The notes: a model not told the origin generated them from the sequence alone. Positions 1-8,840 are shown, numbered from the stretch's first letter. The stretch: DNA of 64,000 nt from Rubricella aquisinus (GCF_014199445.1 NZ_JACIJS010000003.1:248001-312000); one strand, 5' to 3'. Numbers and translations: made by a program.

Positions 1-144
1 CGGCAGGGCTATCTGGAAAGCAGCGCCGTTGATGCGGTGCGCGAGATGACCGACCTAATCGAGGCGCAGCGCGGCTATGAGTTGAATTCCAAGGTGATCA
101 CGGCGGCCGACCAGATGCTGTCAGCCACGGTGCAGATGCGATGA
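1..144 (+). CDS. flgG: Flagellar distal rod protein FlgG, C-terminal fragment
   Basis: Only the last 47 codons are in the window; the gene begins upstream. The fragment reads through the typical C-terminal helix of rod/hook proteins: [18 protein letters not shown], followed by [17 protein letters not shown], the coiled D0 segment that packs inside the rod. FlgG builds the distal rod of the flagellum between the P/L rings. The stop codon overlaps the flgA start by 4 bp (ATGA), so the two are probably translationally coupled. FlgF shares this C-terminal motif, but FlgG next to flgA and flgH is the usual arrangement. Confidence 0.9.
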   Translation, partial: RQGYLESSAVDAVREMTDLIEAQRGYELNSKVITAADQMLSATVQMR

Positions 145-557
145 TCCGTGCGCTGATCCTGTCCCTTCTGATCACTGGCCCACAGGCCGCGCTGGCGGAT
201 GTGCTGTTCGCAACGCGCACGATCCGCGCGGCGGAGGTGATTGATATCGGCGATGTGCAGCGCGGGCAGGGCGACGGCCCCGCGCTGCGGCTCGAGGATG
301 TGATCGGGATGGAGGCGCAGGTCACCCTCTATGCCGGTCAGCCTGTGCACCCATCCGATGTGGCCGTTCCCGCCGTGATTGAGCGGAACGCGCCGGTCAT
401 CCTGCGCTTTCGGCAAGGGGCGCTGACCATCATGGCCGAGGGCCGCGCGCTCGCCCGCGCCCGACCGGGAGACATCATTTCGGTGATGAACCTGCAATCG
501 CGCGCGACGGTGCGTGGCCGTGTGCATCCCGACGGAACTGTAGAGGTGGGATCATGA
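141..557 (+). CDS. flgA: Flagellar P-ring assembly chaperone FlgA
   Basis: Protein of 138 aa with a Sec signal peptide (hydrophobic residues 3-18, likely cleavage after ALA near residue 19). The body is an SAF-type domain ([26 protein letters not shown]) ending in the family's C-terminal motif ([20 protein letters not shown]). FlgA is a periplasmic chaperone needed for FlgI to form the P ring. It is short compared with enterobacterial FlgA (about 219 aa), as is common in alphaproteobacteria, where the N-terminal domain is missing. It overlaps flgG by 4 bp and flgH by 4 bp, so it lies inside one operon. Confidence 0.93.
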   Translation: MIRALILSLLITGPQAALADVLFATRTIRAAEVIDIGDVQRGQGDGPALRLEDVIGMEAQVTLYAGQPVHPSDVAVPAVIERNAPVILRFRQGALTIMAEGRALARARPGDIISVMNLQSRATVRGRVHPDGTVEVGS

Positions 558-1291
558 GACTTGTTGCGCTGCTTGGATGTCTTGCGCTGGCGGGCTGCGC
601 CACATCCCCGATTGGGCAGCCTCCCCCAATGACCAGCATTGGTGGCTCTGTGGCCCCGGTTATTCCTCCCGTTGATCCGGTGCGCATGGCGCTGGCGCAG
701 GCGCGGAACGTGGAGCTTGACCCCGATTATGCGCGCGGCTCCCTTTGGCGGTCCGGGCCGCAATCGCTGTTTGGCGACCGGCGGGCGCGCAGTTTGGGGG
801 ATATCATGACCGTCGTGATCGAGATTGACGAGCAGGCCGAATTCTCCAATTCCGCTGACCGTAGCCGCACGGCGGCGGAAGCTGTCGCGATGCCTGACCT
901 TCTTGGCCTTGAGGCGTCCGCTGATCGGATTCTGCCCCCCGGTGTCGATCTGGCGAATGCGGTTGGCATCAATTCAAGCACCGAGACGGGCGGCAGCGGC
1001 ACAACCCGCCGGAATGAGCGGTTGACCCTGCGCATTGCCGCCACCGTGACAGACGTGCTCCCCAATGGTCATTTGGTCGTGCAGGGCAATCAGGAAGTGC
1101 GGGTGAATTACGAACTCCGCGATCTGCAAATCGCGGGGATCGTCCGGCCCGAAGATATCTCCCGCCGCAATGAGATCACCTATGACAAGATTGCGGGCGC
1201 CCGCATCGCCTATGGCGGGCGGGGCCAGATCACCGATGTGCTTCAACCGCGCTATGGTCAGCAGCTTTTCGAGCGCGTTTTGCCCTTTTAA
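554..1291 (+). CDS. flgH: Flagellar L-ring lipoprotein FlgH
   Basis: Protein of 245 aa. It opens with a lipoprotein signal ending in the lipobox LAGC (Cys15), as expected for the outer-membrane L ring. Family motifs include SLWRSGPQSLFGDRRARSLGDI and a C-terminal segment with VQGNQEVRVNYELRDLQIAGIVRPEDIS. FlgH forms the outer-membrane bushing around the rod. The start overlaps the flgA stop by 4 bp, with GGTGGG upstream as a plausible ribosome site. The P-ring partner flgI lies in the second flagellar block at 23930. Confidence 0.96.
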   Translation: MRLVALLGCLALAGCATSPIGQPPPMTSIGGSVAPVIPPVDPVRMALAQARNVELDPDYARGSLWRSGPQSLFGDRRARSLGDIMTVVIEIDEQAEFSNSADRSRTAAEAVAMPDLLGLEASADRILPPGVDLANAVGINSSTETGGSGTTRRNERLTLRIAATVTDVLPNGHLVVQGNQEVRVNYELRDLQIAGIVRPEDISRRNEITYDKIAGARIAYGGRGQITDVLQPRYGQQLFERVLPF

Positions 1292-1306
1292 CCCCCGGAG
1301 CCTGTC

Positions 1307-1798
1307 ATGAAAAAACTCATTATTCCCGCCGCTTTGGCGTTGATCGGTCTGGGCGGCGGCGTGGGCGCGGGCATCATGCTCAAACCGGCACCCGAACCGG
1401 TGGAGCCCTGCGCTCCTGAGGACGCGGATTGCGCCCCGCCGGAGGAAGAAACCGCATCACAAGAGATAATGATCGACTTTGAATATGTCCGGCTGGACGG
1501 GCAATTCATCGTGCCGATCATGGAAGGGGACCGTGTGCGCGCGATGGTCGTCCTGTCCCTCACGATCGAGGCGGAAGCAGGGCTGGAGAATGATATCACC
1601 GCGATCCAGCCCAAAATTCGCGACGCGTTCCTGCAAGTGCTGTTCAACCACGCGCAATCAGGCGGGTTCAGCGGGCCGTTTACCACGGGTCAGCCGATGC
1701 GCGATCTGCGTGGTGCGCTGAGGGCGCGGGCGCAAGACCTCTTGGGACCAAAGGCAAAAGGCGTGCTGGTGACGGATATCGTCCGTCAGGATTTATAA
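1307..1798 (+). CDS. fliL: FliL-type flagellar basal-body-associated protein
   Basis: Protein of 163 aa with one N-terminal membrane segment (residues 3-24, IIPAALALIGLGGGVGAGIM), an acidic proline-rich linker with two cysteines, and a periplasmic domain (DFEYVRLDGQFIVPIMEG, MVVLSLTIEAE, IRDAFLQVLF, LVTDIVRQDL) with the pattern of FliL. FliL rings surround the stator and stabilise torque generation. It follows flgH by 15 bp, with CCCGGAG as ribosome site. Its 3' end overlaps the convergent FliJ-like gene by 6 bp. Similarity is judged by pattern, so a divergent FliL is the best call. Confidence 0.75.
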   Translation: MKKLIIPAALALIGLGGGVGAGIMLKPAPEPVEPCAPEDADCAPPEEETASQEIMIDFEYVRLDGQFIVPIMEGDRVRAMVVLSLTIEAEAGLENDITAIQPKIRDAFLQVLFNHAQSGGFSGPFTTGQPMRDLRGALRARAQDLLGPKAKGVLVTDIVRQDL

Positions 1799-2152
1799 CC
1801 CACGCCGGATCGCCTTACGCTTGGCCTCAAGCAGTTGGGTGGCGTGCTGCCGTTTCAACATCTCTTCAATCATCAAACGACGCGCGAGCGCTGCGCGATG
1901 CGCCTGTCGCGCGGCCTCCAATGCGGTGGCCAATGCGCGGGTCTCGCGATCAAGCTGGCCTGCACGTCGTCGCGCGGCCGTCTCGTATTGCGCAAGGGCC
2001 GTCATCGGTACGGCGTCATCCGCCGATGGGGGCGTGCGCAGGCGCTGGCTTTCGGCCTGTCTCGTGCGGATCAACGACTGAAGCCGTGCGGCGTCCTGCG
2101 CTGCGCGCTCCTCGGCCATTCGCGCGGCATTAAGGACGGTATCGGGGATCAT
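1793..2152 (-). CDS. Small coiled-coil protein of the export locus, FliJ-like
   Basis: Protein of 119 aa composed almost entirely of charged, alanine/arginine-rich helix (LNAARMAEERAAQDAARLQ, ETAARRRAGQLDRETRALA, RRLMIEEMLKRQHATQ). No signal peptide or membrane segment is visible. Its start overlaps the flhB stop by 4 bp, so it is the last gene of the fliR-flhB unit. A small basic coiled-coil protein beside the export gate genes suggests FliJ, the soluble stalk of the export ATPase. FliJ is poorly conserved in sequence, so this rests on position, size and coiled-coil character only. Confidence 0.5.
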   Translation of the reverse strand: MIPDTVLNAARMAEERAAQDAARLQSLIRTRQAESQRLRTPPSADDAVPMTALAQYETAARRRAGQLDRETRALATALEAARQAHRAALARRLMIEEMLKRQHATQLLEAKRKAIRRGL

Positions 2153-3234
2153 GAGCGCGCAGCGCGGCTCATCGCGCGCACTTGTTCGGCATACCGCAGG
2201 GCGGCGGCCACGGCGCGATATTGCTTTTCAGGGATCTCCATCCCGATTTTGACCGTGGCATGGATCGCCCGCGCGGTGGGCGGGTCGCTATGGATCGGGA
2301 TGCCATGTTCGGCGGCAATTTCGCGGATCCGGGCGGCAATCTCATCCGTGCCCTTGGCCGACACGATGGGCGCGGAGCCGGGCGCGCGGCTCCAATGCAA
2401 AGCGACAGCATAATGCGTCGGGTTAACGATGATCACATCGGCCTTTGGCACATCCGCGAGCATCCGGTTGGTCGCGATTTCCTCGGCGCGGGCGCGGCGG
2501 GCGGATTTCTGGTAAGGGTCGCCCTCGGACTCCTTCATCTCATCGCGCAATTCCTGAAAGGACATGCGCAATTTATGCCGATGCTCGATCTGCTGCCAAA
2601 TGAGGTCGATCAGCGCGATCAGCCCCGTGATCGCGACTGTTGCGAGGAGAAGCGTCATGAAAATGCTGCCCATCAGCAATGCCGCCGCGTTTGGCCCCGC
2701 CCGTGCAGCCCCGACGATCTCATCCAATCGCGCGATCAGGATCACCGTCAGCGCAATCGCCAATGCCACGAGTTTCACCACCGATTTGAGAAATTCGACC
2801 AGCCCTGCCCGCCCGAATTTCTGCTTTGCAGTCGCGATCAGGCTGATCCGGCTCAACTTTGGTATCAGCTTTTCACCCGCCGGGGCAAAGGCGCGCTGTG
2901 CGACCAGTGACAGGATCACGGCGAGCAGCGGGACGAGGAACAGAGGCGACAGGGCCGCGGCCACATCATTCGCCCATGCCATGAATTGCCCGCGCGGGCT
3001 GCTTGATATCAAGAGCTGATCGACAGAGCGGAAGGGCGCGGCCAGCGCATCGCCCGTGCGCATGATGATCCCTGGCCCGTCCGCGAGAATGGCAACCAAA
3101 AGCCCGACATATCCCGCCGCCGCCGCCGCATCGAGGGAGCGGGGCACATCGCCCTCCCGCCGTGCGCGGTCCAGCCGCTGAGGCGTGGGGTCATGCGACT
3201 TTTCCTGCCCGTCCTGGCCACCCGCGTCGCTCAT
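2149..3234 (-). CDS. flhB: Flagellar export switch protein FlhB
   Basis: Protein of 361 aa. The N-terminus has the family signature EKSHDPTPQRLDRARREGDVPRS, then four hydrophobic segments (about residues 42-57, 92-113, 152-170, 185-213). The cytoplasmic domain carries the autocleavage motif NPTH at residues 271-274 (IIVNPTHYAVAL). FlhB is the type III export gate subunit that switches from rod/hook to filament substrates after self-cleavage. It overlaps fliR upstream (4 bp) and the FliJ-like gene downstream (4 bp). Confidence 0.97.
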   Translation of the reverse strand: MSDAGGQDGQEKSHDPTPQRLDRARREGDVPRSLDAAAAAGYVGLLVAILADGPGIIMRTGDALAAPFRSVDQLLISSSPRGQFMAWANDVAAALSPLFLVPLLAVILSLVAQRAFAPAGEKLIPKLSRISLIATAKQKFGRAGLVEFLKSVVKLVALAIALTVILIARLDEIVGAARAGPNAAALLMGSIFMTLLLATVAITGLIALIDLIWQQIEHRHKLRMSFQELRDEMKESEGDPYQKSARRARAEEIATNRMLADVPKADVIIVNPTHYAVALHWSRAPGSAPIVSAKGTDEIAARIREIAAEHGIPIHSDPPTARAIHATVKIGMEIPEKQYRAVAAALRYAEQVRAMSRAARS

Positions 3235-4004
3235 GTCGGGGCCATGAAGGGATTGCTGATCGTCTCAAGCACAAGACCCGCCCAGAATGACGCGATCAGC
3301 GGGCTTGCCAAAAGCAACATGATGAGTGTCCCCGCTGTGATCGCGGGGGCACCGATAAAGGCGACCATGAGTTGCGGCATCGCGCGGTTGATCGCACCAA
3401 GCGCGAGGTTATAGGCAAACGCCCCCAGCACGAAGGGTGCCGCGAGCGTGAAGGCAAGTGCTATGGCCCGCCGGCCATGGGCTATCGCCCAGTCGGCAAT
3501 CTCCGCCCCGCTCGGCACCGCGCCCACGGGCAGGGCGTCATAGCTCAGCGCCATCGCCTCGGCGAAATAGACATGCAGGCCCAGTGTGAGCGCCAAAGTG
3601 ATCCCGGCCAGCACCAAGACGTTGCCAAGGGCGGGCATCGGATCGGGTGTCGGTCCGGCCCCGACCAATTGGGCAAGCGACGTGCTCTGCGCCGCGACGG
3701 AGCCTGCAAATTGCAGCGCCATCACCAACAGCCGCAGCGAAAGACCAAACACCGCGCCGATTGCAAATTCACCGAGCATCGCACCCAGAAATCCGATCTG
3801 GGTCGGTGGCACGGTGATCCGATCCGCGACAAGCGGCCAGATGATGGCGGTGAAGGCAAGCGCTGCGGCAAGGCGCACCCGCGCGGGGATGGTTTGCTCC
3901 CCAAATCCGGGCATCAGTGCTACCGCCGCACCCACCCGGACAAACACCAGAACCACCGCCAATGCCGCCGGTTCCAGCGCAGGAATGGCCAGCGTCAGGT
4001 CCAT
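3231..4004 (-). CDS. fliR: Flagellar export gate protein FliR
   Basis: Protein of 257 aa that is almost entirely hydrophobic, with about six membrane segments. Family motifs include FVRVGAAVALMPGFGEQTIPARVRL near the N-terminus and NRAMPQLMVAFIGAPAITAGTLIM near the C-terminus. FliR, with FliP and FliQ, forms the export pore; fliP and fliQ are not in this window. Its ATG overlaps the flhA stop by 1 bp and its stop overlaps the flhB start by 4 bp, giving a tightly coupled flhA-fliR-flhB unit. Confidence 0.96.
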   Translation of the reverse strand: MDLTLAIPALEPAALAVVLVFVRVGAAVALMPGFGEQTIPARVRLAAALAFTAIIWPLVADRITVPPTQIGFLGAMLGEFAIGAVFGLSLRLLVMALQFAGSVAAQSTSLAQLVGAGPTPDPMPALGNVLVLAGITLALTLGLHVYFAEAMALSYDALPVGAVPSGAEIADWAIAHGRRAIALAFTLAAPFVLGAFAYNLALGAINRAMPQLMVAFIGAPAITAGTLIMLLLASPLIASFWAGLVLETISNPFMAPT

Positions 4005-6079
4005 CAGGCCGTGCCCAGAAGTGCTGGTTTCGCGTGGCTGCCCACTTCCTCAAAGGACAGGACGGGGTTGCGCACCCCCTTGGCCGACAAGACGGCAGAG
4101 ATAAACCGCCGCCGATGCGCGCTGGTGAGGATACCGGGATTGCGCCCCCGCGCACTGGCCTGCCCGATCTGCTCGCTCACCGATTTGGCGAAGCGGTTGA
4201 ATTCGGCTGGGGGCAAGGCGACATCGGGCGCGCCGGTATCGGATGGCGCCTCATGGGTGGCGAAAATGGTCTCCCAATCCGGGCTGATCTGGATCAGGGG
4301 GATCGCGCCATCCGGCTCTTTCAGGTCTGAGATAAGTTGGAAGCCAAGCCGCTGGCGGACATGCTCGGCCATGCGCTCGATACTGGCACCGCTGGCCGCG
4401 GCCTCCGCCGTGGCTTCAAGGATCAGGGGGAGGTTGCGGATCGACACGCGCTCTTCCAGCAAAAGGCGCAGCACCGATTGCAGGCGATCCACCGGCAGCT
4501 TGTCGGGGATGAACTCATCGAGAAGGCGCTGATTGGCCCGCGCGCGGGCCGGGTCCGTGGGCAGGACGAACTCGTCCAGCAGGCGGCGCATCGCGCGGCG
4601 GGTCAAGAGGCGACCCAGATTGTCCTTGATCACCTCCAGCATATGGGTTGCGACCACCTCCGCCGGGCTGACGACCGGCACGCCAAGGAGGGCCGCATCC
4701 TCCTGCGCGGTATCGTCGATCCAGCGGGCCGGGGCGCCATAAACCGGCTCAGCCACGTCGATCCCGTCGGGCAGGCCCACCGGCTCTGCAGGGAGAAGGA
4801 CCATCGCGCGCCCGGGATGGACCTGATCGCGCGCAGCCTCCACTCCATGCAGGCGAATGATGTAGGTCTTGTCGGGCAGTGTCGCGTCGTCGGTCAGCCG
4901 GATTTCGGGCAGCACCAGTCCGTATTTCTGCGCCACATGGCGGCGCATATTGGCGATCCGGCGATCAAGGCCAAAGGTTGCATCCATCACCACGGGCACC
5001 AGATCGGGGGAGAATTCCACATGAATGTCATCAAGATCGAGGATATCGCCGATGGCATTGGCGCTGGGCGCGTCATCGGCCTCATCCTCCGTCACTGGGT
5101 CGGGGGTGAGCACCACGCGTTGTGACAGATAGGCCGCAATGCCCAGCACCACCGCCCCGGCGAGGAACGGGCCAAGCGGCAACCCCGGCACCAGCCCGAA
5201 CAGCGCCAGCAACACCGCAACAGTGCCAAGTGCGACGGGATAGCCGCCCAACTGCCGCAGAAGCGCCTGATCCGCCGCGCCTTTCTCCCGCCCTTTGGAC
5301 AGCAAAAGGGCCGTCGCGATGGAGATGATGACCGCAGGGATCTGCGTCACCAACCCATCGCCGACCGTCAGAATGGCATAGGTTTCAAAGGCTTGCCCCG
5401 CAGGCAGGTCATGCACGAACAATCCCATCGCAACCCCCATCAGAAGGTTGAGAAAGGTGATCAAAAGGCCCGCGACAGCATCGCCTTTCACGAATTTCGA
5501 CGCTCCATCAAGGGAGCCGAAAAAGGTGGTTTCCTCCTGTTCGGTGTCGCGCCGGGCGCGGGCCTCCGCATGGGTGATGGCGCCTGCCGCGACGTCGCTG
5601 TCAATGGCGAGCTGCTTGCCCGGCATCGCATCAAGGGCAAACCGTGCGCCGACCTCTGCCATGCGGCCCGCGCCTTTTGTGATCACGATGAAATTGACGA
5701 TCATCAACACGCCAAACACCACCAGCCCAAGGAAAACCGAGCCGCCCATCACGAACATCGCAAAGCCTTCGATCACGCCCCCGGCGGCGGCGGTGCCGGT
5801 ATGCCCCTCCCCGATGATCAGTTTCGTGGAGGACACGTTGAGCGACAGGCGCAACATCAGGCTCGCCAGCAGGATCGTAGGAAAGGAGGAGAAATCGAGC
5901 GGCCGCTCGATAAACAGGGTCGTCGTGAAAATTAGGATCGCAATCGCGAAAGAGGCCGCAAGCCCGAGGTCCAGCACCCATGACGGCATGGGCAGAACCA
6001 TCATCACGATCACCGCGATCAGGGCAACGGCAAGCAGGATGGTGGGCTGGTATAGGTCGCGGATGGTAAAGCTGTTCAT
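4004..6079 (-). CDS. flhA: Flagellar export gate protein FlhA
   Basis: Protein of 691 aa. The N-terminal half holds about eight membrane segments and the FHIPEP-family signature (TKGAGRMAEVGARFALDAMPGKQLAIDSD). A conserved cytoplasmic loop follows (DGASKFVKGDAVAGLLITF). The C-terminal soluble domain (from about residue 350) forms the nonameric ring that docks substrates and chaperones. The size matches the family. The start overlaps the upstream transglycosylase stop by 4 bp, and the stop shares a base with the fliR start. Confidence 0.98.
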   Translation of the reverse strand: MNSFTIRDLYQPTILLAVALIAVIVMMVLPMPSWVLDLGLAASFAIAILIFTTTLFIERPLDFSSFPTILLASLMLRLSLNVSSTKLIIGEGHTGTAAAGGVIEGFAMFVMGGSVFLGLVVFGVLMIVNFIVITKGAGRMAEVGARFALDAMPGKQLAIDSDVAAGAITHAEARARRDTEQEETTFFGSLDGASKFVKGDAVAGLLITFLNLLMGVAMGLFVHDLPAGQAFETYAILTVGDGLVTQIPAVIISIATALLLSKGREKGAADQALLRQLGGYPVALGTVAVLLALFGLVPGLPLGPFLAGAVVLGIAAYLSQRVVLTPDPVTEDEADDAPSANAIGDILDLDDIHVEFSPDLVPVVMDATFGLDRRIANMRRHVAQKYGLVLPEIRLTDDATLPDKTYIIRLHGVEAARDQVHPGRAMVLLPAEPVGLPDGIDVAEPVYGAPARWIDDTAQEDAALLGVPVVSPAEVVATHMLEVIKDNLGRLLTRRAMRRLLDEFVLPTDPARARANQRLLDEFIPDKLPVDRLQSVLRLLLEERVSIRNLPLILEATAEAAASGASIERMAEHVRQRLGFQLISDLKEPDGAIPLIQISPDWETIFATHEAPSDTGAPDVALPPAEFNRFAKSVSEQIGQASARGRNPGILTSAHRRRFISAVLSAKGVRNPVLSFEEVGSHAKPALLGTA

Positions 6080-6720
6080 CGCGCGACCTCCACAATCGCG
6101 CCGCGCCCGCGCGACAGGATCGGGGATGCGACGGTGAAAAGCGCGCCATTTGTGACCGCACCCGCCGAGCGAAAGGCCGGCGCGGGGGCAGGGCTATGGG
6201 GGGCCACGGGTGGCAGATTTGCGAGGATCCGTTCAAACCGCGCGGCGTAGCGATCGCGGAATTTCGGGGTGCGCGAATGGTATCGCCCCGCGGCTTCCAC
6301 CCAGTCGCCGCGATAATGGCTCAGGAGGTATCGCGCGGCGTAATCGGCATTGGCCACCGGGTCGACCATATGGGCAAAGGAGCGGAACGCCTGCCCATGC
6401 CAGCGGTGATTGATCTGAAAGCAGCCCAGATCGAAGCTGTCTTGGCCCGCAGCCTGTGCCGCGCGGGCCGCGCGCAACGCCTCCTCACGGCTGTCGAACC
6501 ACGCGCCATGCCCCTCCACATTGATGGTCCAGGGCCAGGGCGCGAAGCGGCCATCGGCACTGCGCCCGGTTTCCATCAGGGTCAGGGCCTGCATGATCTG
6601 CGGTGGAATGCCATGGCGGGCCGCCGCCTCCGCCCCGGCGCGCAAACACAACTCTGCCCCGGCCCACAGGGATGAGGGCCAAAACAACATGCACAGAAAA
6701 ACTCTCACCCAATGCCCCAC
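6076..6720 (-). CDS. Lytic transglycosylase (SLT domain) of the flagellar locus
   Basis: Protein of 214 aa with an N-terminal signal peptide (VRVFLCMLFWPSSLWAG). The SLT fold is recognisable from the catalytic glutamate in TLMETG (Glu50), the GCFQINHRWH motif and the later YHSRTP motif. Such enzymes cut peptidoglycan glycan strands; next to flhA it probably opens the wall for rod growth, since these bacteria lack the enterobacterial FlgJ muramidase domain. A GTG start at 6720 is chosen because AGGAG lies 7 nt upstream. A GTG at 6708 is an alternative. The ribosome site is inside a perfect hairpin (6728-6757). Its stop overlaps flhA by 4 bp. Confidence 0.85.
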   Translation of the reverse strand: MGHWVRVFLCMLFWPSSLWAGAELCLRAGAEAAARHGIPPQIMQALTLMETGRSADGRFAPWPWTINVEGHGAWFDSREEALRAARAAQAAGQDSFDLGCFQINHRWHGQAFRSFAHMVDPVANADYAARYLLSHYRGDWVEAAGRYHSRTPKFRDRYAARFERILANLPPVAPHSPAPAPAFRSAGAVTNGALFTVASPILSRGRGAIVEVAR

Positions 6721-6727
6721 GCGGATT

Positions 6728-6757
6728 CTCCTGCCAAGGGTTTCTTCTTGGCAGGAG
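6728..6757 (-). promoter_or_regulatory. Perfect 11-bp hairpin containing the transglycosylase ribosome site
   Basis: CTCCTGCCAAG at 6728-6738 and its exact complement CTTGGCAGGAG at 6747-6757 are separated by 8 bases. Read on the minus strand, the 3' arm ends in AGGAG, which is the Shine-Dalgarno for the GTG at 6720. The stem would hide the ribosome site. It may also end transcription of the operon that stops at 6804, but no T-run follows the stem. Confidence 0.6.
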
Positions 6758-6769
6758 TAAGGGGCAAAA

Positions 6770-6792
6770 GTTTCGAAACGGTTTCCGAAACC
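6770..6792. promoter_or_regulatory. Two adjacent palindromes, possible repressor operators
   Basis: GTTTCGAAAC (6770-6779, perfect) is followed directly by GGTTTCCGAAACC (6780-6792, arms GGTTT/AAACC). The junction also reads GAAACGGTTTC, itself symmetric. Stacked GTTTC/GAAAC palindromes resemble operators of LacI-family or similar repressors. They lie between the hydroxyacid dehydrogenase stop (6804) and the transglycosylase start (6720), so they could control the flagellar minus-strand unit. No cognate regulator can be named. Confidence 0.35.
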
Positions 6793-6803
6793 TTAGCAGG
6801 GCA

Positions 6804-7736
6804 TTAACCGGCGAGGTGCCGCGTCACCGTCTCCGCAATCAGGCTGGAGACGCGCACATTCGATTCCTCCGTCACCCCCGCGATATGCGGCGTCAGGAGG
6901 ATATTGGTCAGGCCCGCGAAAACCGCGCCGTGATCGGCATCCAGAGGCTCGGTCGCAAACACATCCAACGCCGCGCCCCCGAGTGCGCCATTTCGCAGTG
7001 CATCCGCCAGCGCCGCCTCATCAACGATCCCGCCGCGCGCGGCATTCACCAAAATCGCGTCGGATTTCATCCGGGCCAGCGCGTCCGCGTCGATCATGTT
7101 GCGCGTGTCATCCGTGAGCGGCACATGCAGGCTGATCACGTCTGCTTGGCTCAAAATCGTATCAAGATCAGCGGCTTGCGCGCCCGTGCTGGCCCATATA
7201 TCAGCATCATCCGCGATGAACGGATCATACGCGATGACCTTTGCCCCAAGAGCCTGGAACCGGGCGGCTGTCTCTCGCGCGATGGCGCCAAATCCGATCA
7301 GGCCCAGCGTGGTGCCGCCAATCTCCCGCCCGATCAGCGCCTGACGCGGCCACGCACCCTCGGCAACGGAAGCGGTGGAAAGATATGCGCCACGCAGCAG
7401 CATCATCGCGGTGGTGACGACATATTCTGCGACCGACGCGTCATTTGCCCCGGTGGCGGGGAACACGGCGACGCCGCGCGACTTGCAATCCTCCACGTCG
7501 ATATTGTCGAGCCCCACGCCAAGCCGCCCGACGCATTCGAGCGTCGCGCCCGCGTCGAGCACTGCCGCGCGCACCTGCGTGCGGTTGCGCACGATCAGCG
7601 CGCGTGCCTCCCCGATCAGGCCGGGAATGGCCGCCTGATCATCGGCAAGTGCAGGGTCGTAATGGACGGAGAACCGCGCGCGCAGCGTATCGACCGCCGC
7701 CTCGTCCATGAATTCGGTGATGACGATATCGGCCAT
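6804..7736 (-). CDS. D-isomer-type 2-hydroxyacid dehydrogenase, sulfolactate-dehydrogenase-like
   Basis: Protein of 310 aa in the D-2-hydroxyacid dehydrogenase family. It has the NAD fingerprint GLIGFGAIA (residues 145-153) and the catalytic set Arg234 (NAARGG), Glu263 (ATEPLD) and His284 (TPHIAG). The N-terminal stretch RALIVRNRTQVRAAVL and GRLGVGLDNID resemble SerA and the (S)-sulfolactate dehydrogenase SlcC. It should interconvert a 2-hydroxyacid and its 2-oxoacid with NAD(P). It is the last gene of a six-gene minus-strand run, 1 bp after the Gfo/Idh gene. If the run degrades a sulfosugar, sulfolactate would be the expected substrate (inference); a 3-phosphoglycerate-like or sugar-acid substrate is equally compatible with the fold. 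Confidence 0.75.
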   Translation of the reverse strand: MADIVITEFMDEAAVDTLRARFSVHYDPALADDQAAIPGLIGEARALIVRNRTQVRAAVLDAGATLECVGRLGVGLDNIDVEDCKSRGVAVFPATGANDASVAEYVVTTAMMLLRGAYLSTASVAEGAWPRQALIGREIGGTTLGLIGFGAIARETAARFQALGAKVIAYDPFIADDADIWASTGAQAADLDTILSQADVISLHVPLTDDTRNMIDADALARMKSDAILVNAARGGIVDEAALADALRNGALGGAALDVFATEPLDADHGAVFAGLTNILLTPHIAGVTEESNVRVSSLIAETVTRHLAG

Positions 7737-7737
7737 A

Positions 7738-8838
7738 TCAGGCGGCTCCCTTCATGTGGAAATTCGGCAGGGTGATGGCCTGCCCGGTGCGAACGGACTC
7801 CTCCGCCGCGGCGCCGACCGCAACAGCGATCAACCCATCTCGCACCGTCACCTCGGGCTGGGCATTGCCAAGCACGACCTGCTGGAACCGCTGGTGTTGG
7901 TAGAAGGTGGAGCCGTGGTGATCGCCTGCGTGCAGGATGCGGCCATCCACCTCGATATCCTCCCAAACCGGGCGTTTGGTCGCGCGGTCAGAGATGACGA
8001 TGCGGCTTTTGCGCTCCTGCCCATTGGGGGAGAACCGGGCCGGGCCGGGCACTTTCGCATCAATCCGCGCCTTTGGTCCGGTGACGGAGATGACCTCCTG
8101 CCATTCCGACCCTTCGGCGAACATGCACAGGTCCAGCATGGCGCGCTGCCCACCGTCGAAATCCACCACGACATAGGCGTTGTCGAGGATATCCGGGCGG
8201 CGGCCATCATAGCTTTCATCCGCGTGGTTGATATCCGCCGCGCCCGACGCATAGACGCGCACCGGCTCGGCCTGCAAAACCAGCCGCATGAGGTCGAAGA
8301 AATGGCAGCATTTCTCCACCAATGTGCCGCCTGTCTGCGCGTTAAACCGGTTCCAATCGCCCACCTTGTGGAGGAAGGGGAAGCGGTGTTCGCGGATCGC
8401 CATCATCTTGATTTCGCCCGCCGTGCCTTTGCGCACTTCCTCGATCAGGCGCTGGACAGGCGGCATGTAGCGATATTCCATAGCGATCCACATCGGCGCG
8501 GCGCGCCCCGCGCAGAGCGCCTCAATCTCCTGACATTCTGCGACGGTGATGCCCATCGGCTTTTCGCACAGGACCGGAAGGTCGGATTTCAGCACGTCGC
8601 GCAGGATCGGCAGGTGCAGGTGGTTCGGGGCCGCGATCACGAGCGCATCGCAGAGGCCGCTGTCGATCAGCTCCTGATGATGGACAAACCGCTGCCCGCC
8701 CGACAATCCTTCGGACGCGGCACTCATATTCGGGTCCGGGTCGCTGAAGGCCGTGACGCGCGCGTCCTCCAAAAGGGCGATGTTGCGGATATGCTCCTGC
8801 CCCATCATGCCCGCGCCGATAATGCCGTATCGTACCAT
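7738..8838 (-). CDS. Gfo/Idh/MocA family oxidoreductase
   Basis: Protein of 366 aa. The N-terminal Rossmann domain has GIIGAGMMG, followed by the family's CEKPMG motif (Lys is the usual active-site residue). The C-terminal domain contains GGTLVEKCCHFFDL with a His-His-type motif region. Members oxidise sugars or sugar derivatives with NAD; one branch comprises NAD-dependent glycosidases, including sulfoquinovosidases of the SqgA type. The ATG at 8838 is chosen because GGAG lies 8 nt upstream; a TTG at 8844 is also in frame. It sits between the isomerase and hydroxyacid dehydrogenase genes with 1-2 bp gaps, so it acts in the same pathway. Whether it is a dehydrogenase or a redox glycosidase cannot be read from the sequence. 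Confidence 0.85.
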   Translation of the reverse strand: MVRYGIIGAGMMGQEHIRNIALLEDARVTAFSDPDPNMSAASEGLSGGQRFVHHQELIDSGLCDALVIAAPNHLHLPILRDVLKSDLPVLCEKPMGITVAECQEIEALCAGRAAPMWIAMEYRYMPPVQRLIEEVRKGTAGEIKMMAIREHRFPFLHKVGDWNRFNAQTGGTLVEKCCHFFDLMRLVLQAEPVRVYASGAADINHADESYDGRRPDILDNAYVVVDFDGGQRAMLDLCMFAEGSEWQEVISVTGPKARIDAKVPGPARFSPNGQERKSRIVISDRATKRPVWEDIEVDGRILHAGDHHGSTFYQHQRFQQVVLGNAQPEVTVRDGLIAVAVGAAAEESVRTGQAITLPNFHMKGAA

Positions 8839-8840
8839 TC

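Noticed and set aside
3372-5125. Plus-strand open frames across fliR and flhA
   Set aside because: They are mirror frames of confidently assigned export genes and have no start or ribosome-site support.
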